38,367 bases of DNA. Origin: Alicyclobacillus sendaiensis NBRC 100866. Its GTDB lineage: Bacteria > Bacillota > Bacilli > Alicyclobacillales > Alicyclobacillaceae. The position numbers were made by a program, and so were the translations under genes. Of the stretch, positions 36,009-38,367 are shown piece by piece (within the stretch, counting starts at the first letter, position 1; the number at the start of each line of letters is the position of its first letter). The notes beneath the pieces were generated by a model. The model was not told the DNA's origin. It was given only the letters and a program-made list of their open reading frames with translations, and made no database searches. The DNA is taken from contig NZ_BCRQ01000025.1 in assembly GCF_001552675.1 (NCBI RefSeq), forward strand, positions 1-38,367, read 5' to 3'.

Positions 36009-36672
36009 GGCAGCGTTTTTGTCCAATATTGCGGCGAGGCTCGGCCGCGCGCCGGGATCGGCACCTGCCGCCCGCGACGCCATTGGAGTGCCGGATTTTT
36101 GGGCGGATTGCCAGACGAGCCACGAGGAGCGCGTGGCGACCTTCTGCGCGCGCTTCGAAGCGTTGGCAGGCGAAGTGATCCGATGCGAGGATGAAGCGAG
36201 GCTTCACGCGGTACTCGACGAGACGCTGCAGGCCGTGCGGCCGCGCGCTGTCGGGGCGTGGGGCAAGGATGCCCCATGGCCAGTGAACGTGGAGGAGATT
36301 CTGGCGAAATGGGGAGCCCGGCGGTTTGGCGAGCAGTCGGTGCTCGACATTGATGTGGGAATCACGGGTGCCACATGCGGGATTGCCGACACGGGGACCC
36401 TCGTCATCGCCACAGGAGGTGCCGCGGGGCGGACCGTGCACCAGGTTCCGCTCGTGCACCTCGTGGTGATGCGCGAGAGCCAGGTGGTGCAGAGCCTCGG
36501 CGATGCCATACCGCACGTGCGCCTTGCCGCCCCCGGCGAGCTGGCGCCCTTTGTGCACTTCATCAGCGGACCGAGCCGCTCTTCGGATATTGAAAACGAT
36601 CAAACCATCGGCGTGCACGGCCCCGCCCGGGTGATCTGTTTATTGCTGCAGGACGGCGCAGGCGGCGCGTGA
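36001..36672 (+). CDS. lutC: lactate utilisation protein C
   Basis: A 223-residue LUD-domain protein, third subunit of the lactate oxidation complex. Recognisable segments are DIDVGITGATCGIADTGTLV and FISGPSRSSDIENDQTIGVHGP, the family C-terminus. GTG 36001 starts within the last codons of lutB (8-bp overlap) with GGGGGACGAGG just before. A bidirectional hairpin follows downstream. Confidence 0.94.
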   Translation: MDKAAFLSNIAARLGRAPGSAPAARDAIGVPDFWADCQTSHEERVATFCARFEALAGEVIRCEDEARLHAVLDETLQAVRPRAVGAWGKDAPWPVNVEEILAKWGARRFGEQSVLDIDVGITGATCGIADTGTLVIATGGAAGRTVHQVPLVHLVVMRESQVVQSLGDAIPHVRLAAPGELAPFVHFISGPSRSSDIENDQTIGVHGPARVICLLLQDGAGGA

Positions 36673-36710
36673 TGGCCCCTCCACACGCCGCCGAACTGAA
36701 GCGCCACGTA

Positions 36711-36740
36711 AAAAGGGCGTCCCTGTTTGTACGGGACGCC
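36711..36740. terminator. bidirectional terminator between lutC and deoR-type gene
   Basis: GGCGTCCC (36716-36723) pairs with GGGACGCC (36733-36740). On the minus strand it continues into UUUUU; on the plus strand a looser U-rich stretch (ending CTCTTTTT at 36750s) follows. Confidence 0.75.
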
Positions 36741-36746
36741 TCTTCA

Positions 36747-37523
36747 TCACTCTTTTTCCGCCTTCACCACATTCACGCCGACCTCTCGAAATCGTTGCAG
36801 TTCGGCATCTGGCGTTTCTGCGTCCGTGATCAGCACGTCGATCTCGTCCACATCTCCCACCTTCGTGAAATCGCGCACCTGAATCTTGCTGTGGTCAGCG
36901 AGCAGAATCAGCGTGTCCGCAATCTCAACCATTTTGCGCTTCACGCGCGCCTGAAGCGCGTTGGACTCAGTGAAGCCGTGATCGACGTGCACCCCTTTGC
37001 AGGACAAAAACGCCTTGTTCACGTGGAACCGCTCAATAGCTTCCTCCGCCATCGGCCCGACATACGAAAGCGAGCTCGCACGGAGAATTCCACCTGTGGA
37101 AATCACCTCGATTTTGTCTTTCGAAGCGAGTTCCAGCGCGATTTTCAGTGAATTCGTGAGAACGGTGAGCGGCATGTTCGGCAGCGCGTTGGCCACATGC
37201 AAGGCCGTGCTGCTCGCGTCGAGAATGAGACTGTCGGAGGGCTCCATGTACGCCACTGCCGCTCGCGCAATGGCCAATTTCTCCGGCACATGCTCGGACT
37301 CGCGCACCAGATACGACGTCTCCGCTGGGGTGTCATCGTCAATACGAACTGCGCCGCCGTGGCTGCGGCGCAGTTTGCCCTCCATCTCGAGAATGTGCAG
37401 ATCCCGGCGCACAGTCTCCTCGGTCACCGAGAACATGCGGCTGAGCTCTTTGACGCGGATACTACCGCGTTCGTTCAGGTATTGTAGAATCGCTCGCTGT
37501 CGTTCTGCTGGGAGCATTGGCAA
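36747..37523 (-). CDS. DeoR-family transcriptional regulator
   Basis: A 258-residue repressor. The N-terminal DeoR helix-turn-helix reads LPAERQRAILQYLNERGSIRV...VTEETVRRDLHILEMEGKL. The C-terminal DeoRC sugar-phosphate sensor domain has DASSTALHVANALP, VLTNSLKIALEL and ILLADHSKI. Family members usually sense a phosphorylated sugar intermediate, but no sugar operon is adjacent, so target genes are unknown; control of lutABC is possible but LutR is of another family. The start is TTG 37523, spaced 8 nt from AGGA; ATG 37517 is the alternative. Confidence 0.88.
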   Translation of the reverse strand: MPMLPAERQRAILQYLNERGSIRVKELSRMFSVTEETVRRDLHILEMEGKLRRSHGGAVRIDDDTPAETSYLVRESEHVPEKLAIARAAVAYMEPSDSLILDASSTALHVANALPNMPLTVLTNSLKIALELASKDKIEVISTGGILRASSLSYVGPMAEEAIERFHVNKAFLSCKGVHVDHGFTESNALQARVKRKMVEIADTLILLADHSKIQVRDFTKVGDVDEIDVLITDAETPDAELQRFREVGVNVVKAEKE

Positions 37524-37753
37524 AGGTCACTTCCTCGCATGAATCACGAAGCGAATCGTAACAGGTTCTCGCATCGGCTCCATACACCATTAATAATTAA
37601 TAATTAGTGCTCTTGATGTTCGCCTTCGTGAAGATGGTGGGATTGCCGAGCAAAACAACCCTGTTTTGGACCTTGAACGTGCCCAAAGCGCACTGGATCC
37701 TTTTGCGCCTGGCCGGGCGGACGCGGCGCGCCGACGCGCGCGTCGCGCGATGC
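37524..37753. other. intergenic region upstream of the DeoR-family gene
   Basis: Contains an AT-rich stretch with repeated TTAATAATTAATAATTA (about 37590-37607), likely promoter or operator sequence for the regulator on the minus strand. A plus-strand open frame from 37607 has no ribosome binding site and ends inside the dps terminator, so I do not call it a gene. Confidence 0.4.
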
Positions 37754-37778
37754 AAAAAACCCCGCCGCAAGGGCGGGG
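37754..37778 (-). terminator. terminator of dps
   Basis: CCCCGCC (37760-37766) and GGCGGGG (37772-37778) form the stem, followed on the minus strand by six U residues. Confidence 0.85.
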
Positions 37779-37794
37779 CCAGGGTGTCCTAGGG

Positions 37795-38289
37795 TCAGTG
37801 CTCGATGTGCGCTTCCAAAAACCAAAGGTCTTGGTCCAACTGCCTCGAGATCTCGGTGAACAGATCTGCGGTGTCCGGATCTTGGTCTTCCGACTCCTCG
37901 ATGAACTTGCGCGCCTCATTCGCCACGACGGCCCAGCGGTCGGCGAGCGCCTTCAGCACCTCGACGTCCTTCGTGACGGACAGGTCCCACTTCGGCAGCT
38001 TGGTCTCGGCCGCGAGATCCTGAATCGGCAGGCCCGCCACACCGCCGAGCGCAGTCGCCCGCTCCGCGACGTCGTCGATGGCTTCGACGAGATGCGCGGC
38101 GAGATCGTCCAGCATTTCGTGATACGCGATGAAATGCGGCCCCCGGACGTTCCAGTGCGCGAGCTTCGTCTGGTTCCAGAGATCCGTGAGGTGTACGACG
38201 TGCGTGTTGAGAAGCTCAATCATCCGCTTTTTGACGTCGTCAGCGAGATCGATGCGCGTATGCTTCAACTGGGAGACATTCGTAGCCAT
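37795..38289 (-). CDS. dps: Dps-family ferritin-like protein
   Basis: A 164-residue dodecameric mini-ferritin that oxidises and stores iron and protects DNA from peroxide. The family signature is LWNQTKLAHWNVRGPHFIAYHEMLDDLAAHL-like, with the inter-subunit ferroxidase His and Asp/Glu residues (HWNVRGPHF, HEMLDD). No extended Lys-rich N-terminus is present, so DNA binding is not assured. ATG 38289 has GGAGGTG 4 nt upstream. Its own promoter and terminator flank it. Confidence 0.94.
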   Translation of the reverse strand: MATNVSQLKHTRIDLADDVKKRMIELLNTHVVHLTDLWNQTKLAHWNVRGPHFIAYHEMLDDLAAHLVEAIDDVAERATALGGVAGLPIQDLAAETKLPKWDLSVTKDVEVLKALADRWAVVANEARKFIEESEDQDPDTADLFTEISRQLDQDLWFLEAHIEH

Positions 38290-38320
38290 AGGACACCTCC
38301 ATTGGCGTAGGCTTGGGTCC

Positions 38321-38349
38321 AGTATACCCAATCCTGTCCAAGAACCCAA
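38321..38349 (-). promoter_or_regulatory. dps promoter with overlapping inverted repeat
   Basis: TATACT (38321-38326) lies 17 bp from TTGGGT (38344-38349) on the minus strand. TTGGGT/ACCCAA arms at 38313-38318 and 38326-38331 form an inverted repeat across the -10. No PerR-type box is visible. Confidence 0.5.
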
Positions 38350-38367
38350 ATCTCGAGTCAGCGCTCG

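Noticed and set aside
37607-37792. A 61-codon plus-strand ORF between the DeoR-family gene and dps
   Set aside because: No ribosome binding site, and its end lies in the dps terminator hairpin.

Overview
The window is high-GC chromosomal DNA of a spore-forming Firmicute. The sporulation genes (a spoVAC-AD-AE operon with DUF1657 and DUF421 partners), a Spo0F/Spo0A-type sensor kinase, lutABC, a c-di-AMP riboswitch, Gram-positive OatA-like and PrsA-like proteins, and many GTG/TTG starts behind strong GGAGG ribosome binding sites together suggest an Alicyclobacillus-like thermoacidophile. The genus is my inference; no rRNA or tRNA gene is visible.

Left third (1-16837). A minus-strand glycolytic operon pgk-tpiA-gpmI-eno (eno runs off the left edge) lacks the usual cggR-gapA. 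It is followed by a plus-strand ComER/ProC-like reductase and a sporulation-type histidine kinase with a Spo0A-box-like site in front. Then come minus-strand pepF and a natural fusion of pyrimidine-nucleoside phosphorylase with cytidine deaminase, a plus-strand Wzx-type flippase, and minus-strand mntH (with a MntR-like operator), class I fumarase and lysA.

Middle (16838-19169). The space between lysA and a small DUF378 gene holds about 2.1 kb of decayed DNA. It has 27-bp imperfect terminal inverted repeats and a 16/17-bp direct repeat outside them, as expected for an IS1202/ISTde1-type insertion. Inside are the first 28 codons of an IS1202-like transposase, an internally deleted DDE transposase, a CYP152-like P450 fragment, two unrecognised small ORFs and tandem hairpins.

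Right half (19170-38367). An MFS transporter lies behind a clear ydaO (c-di-AMP) riboswitch. An envelope group follows: acyltransferase-3, acyl-CoA ligase, PrsA-like foldase, two paralogous exported SGNH proteins separated by a TipAS remnant, an OatA-like acyltransferase-SGNH protein, and a type-2 malate/lactate dehydrogenase. Next is a spoVA2mob-like operon (DUF1657, 2Duf-like DUF421-DUF1657, spoVAC, spoVAD, spoVAE). The divergent lactate-utilisation operon lutABC, a DeoR-family regulator and a Dps protein complete the window. Carbon flow (glycolysis, lactate oxidation, fumarase), envelope modification and spore resistance are the main themes.
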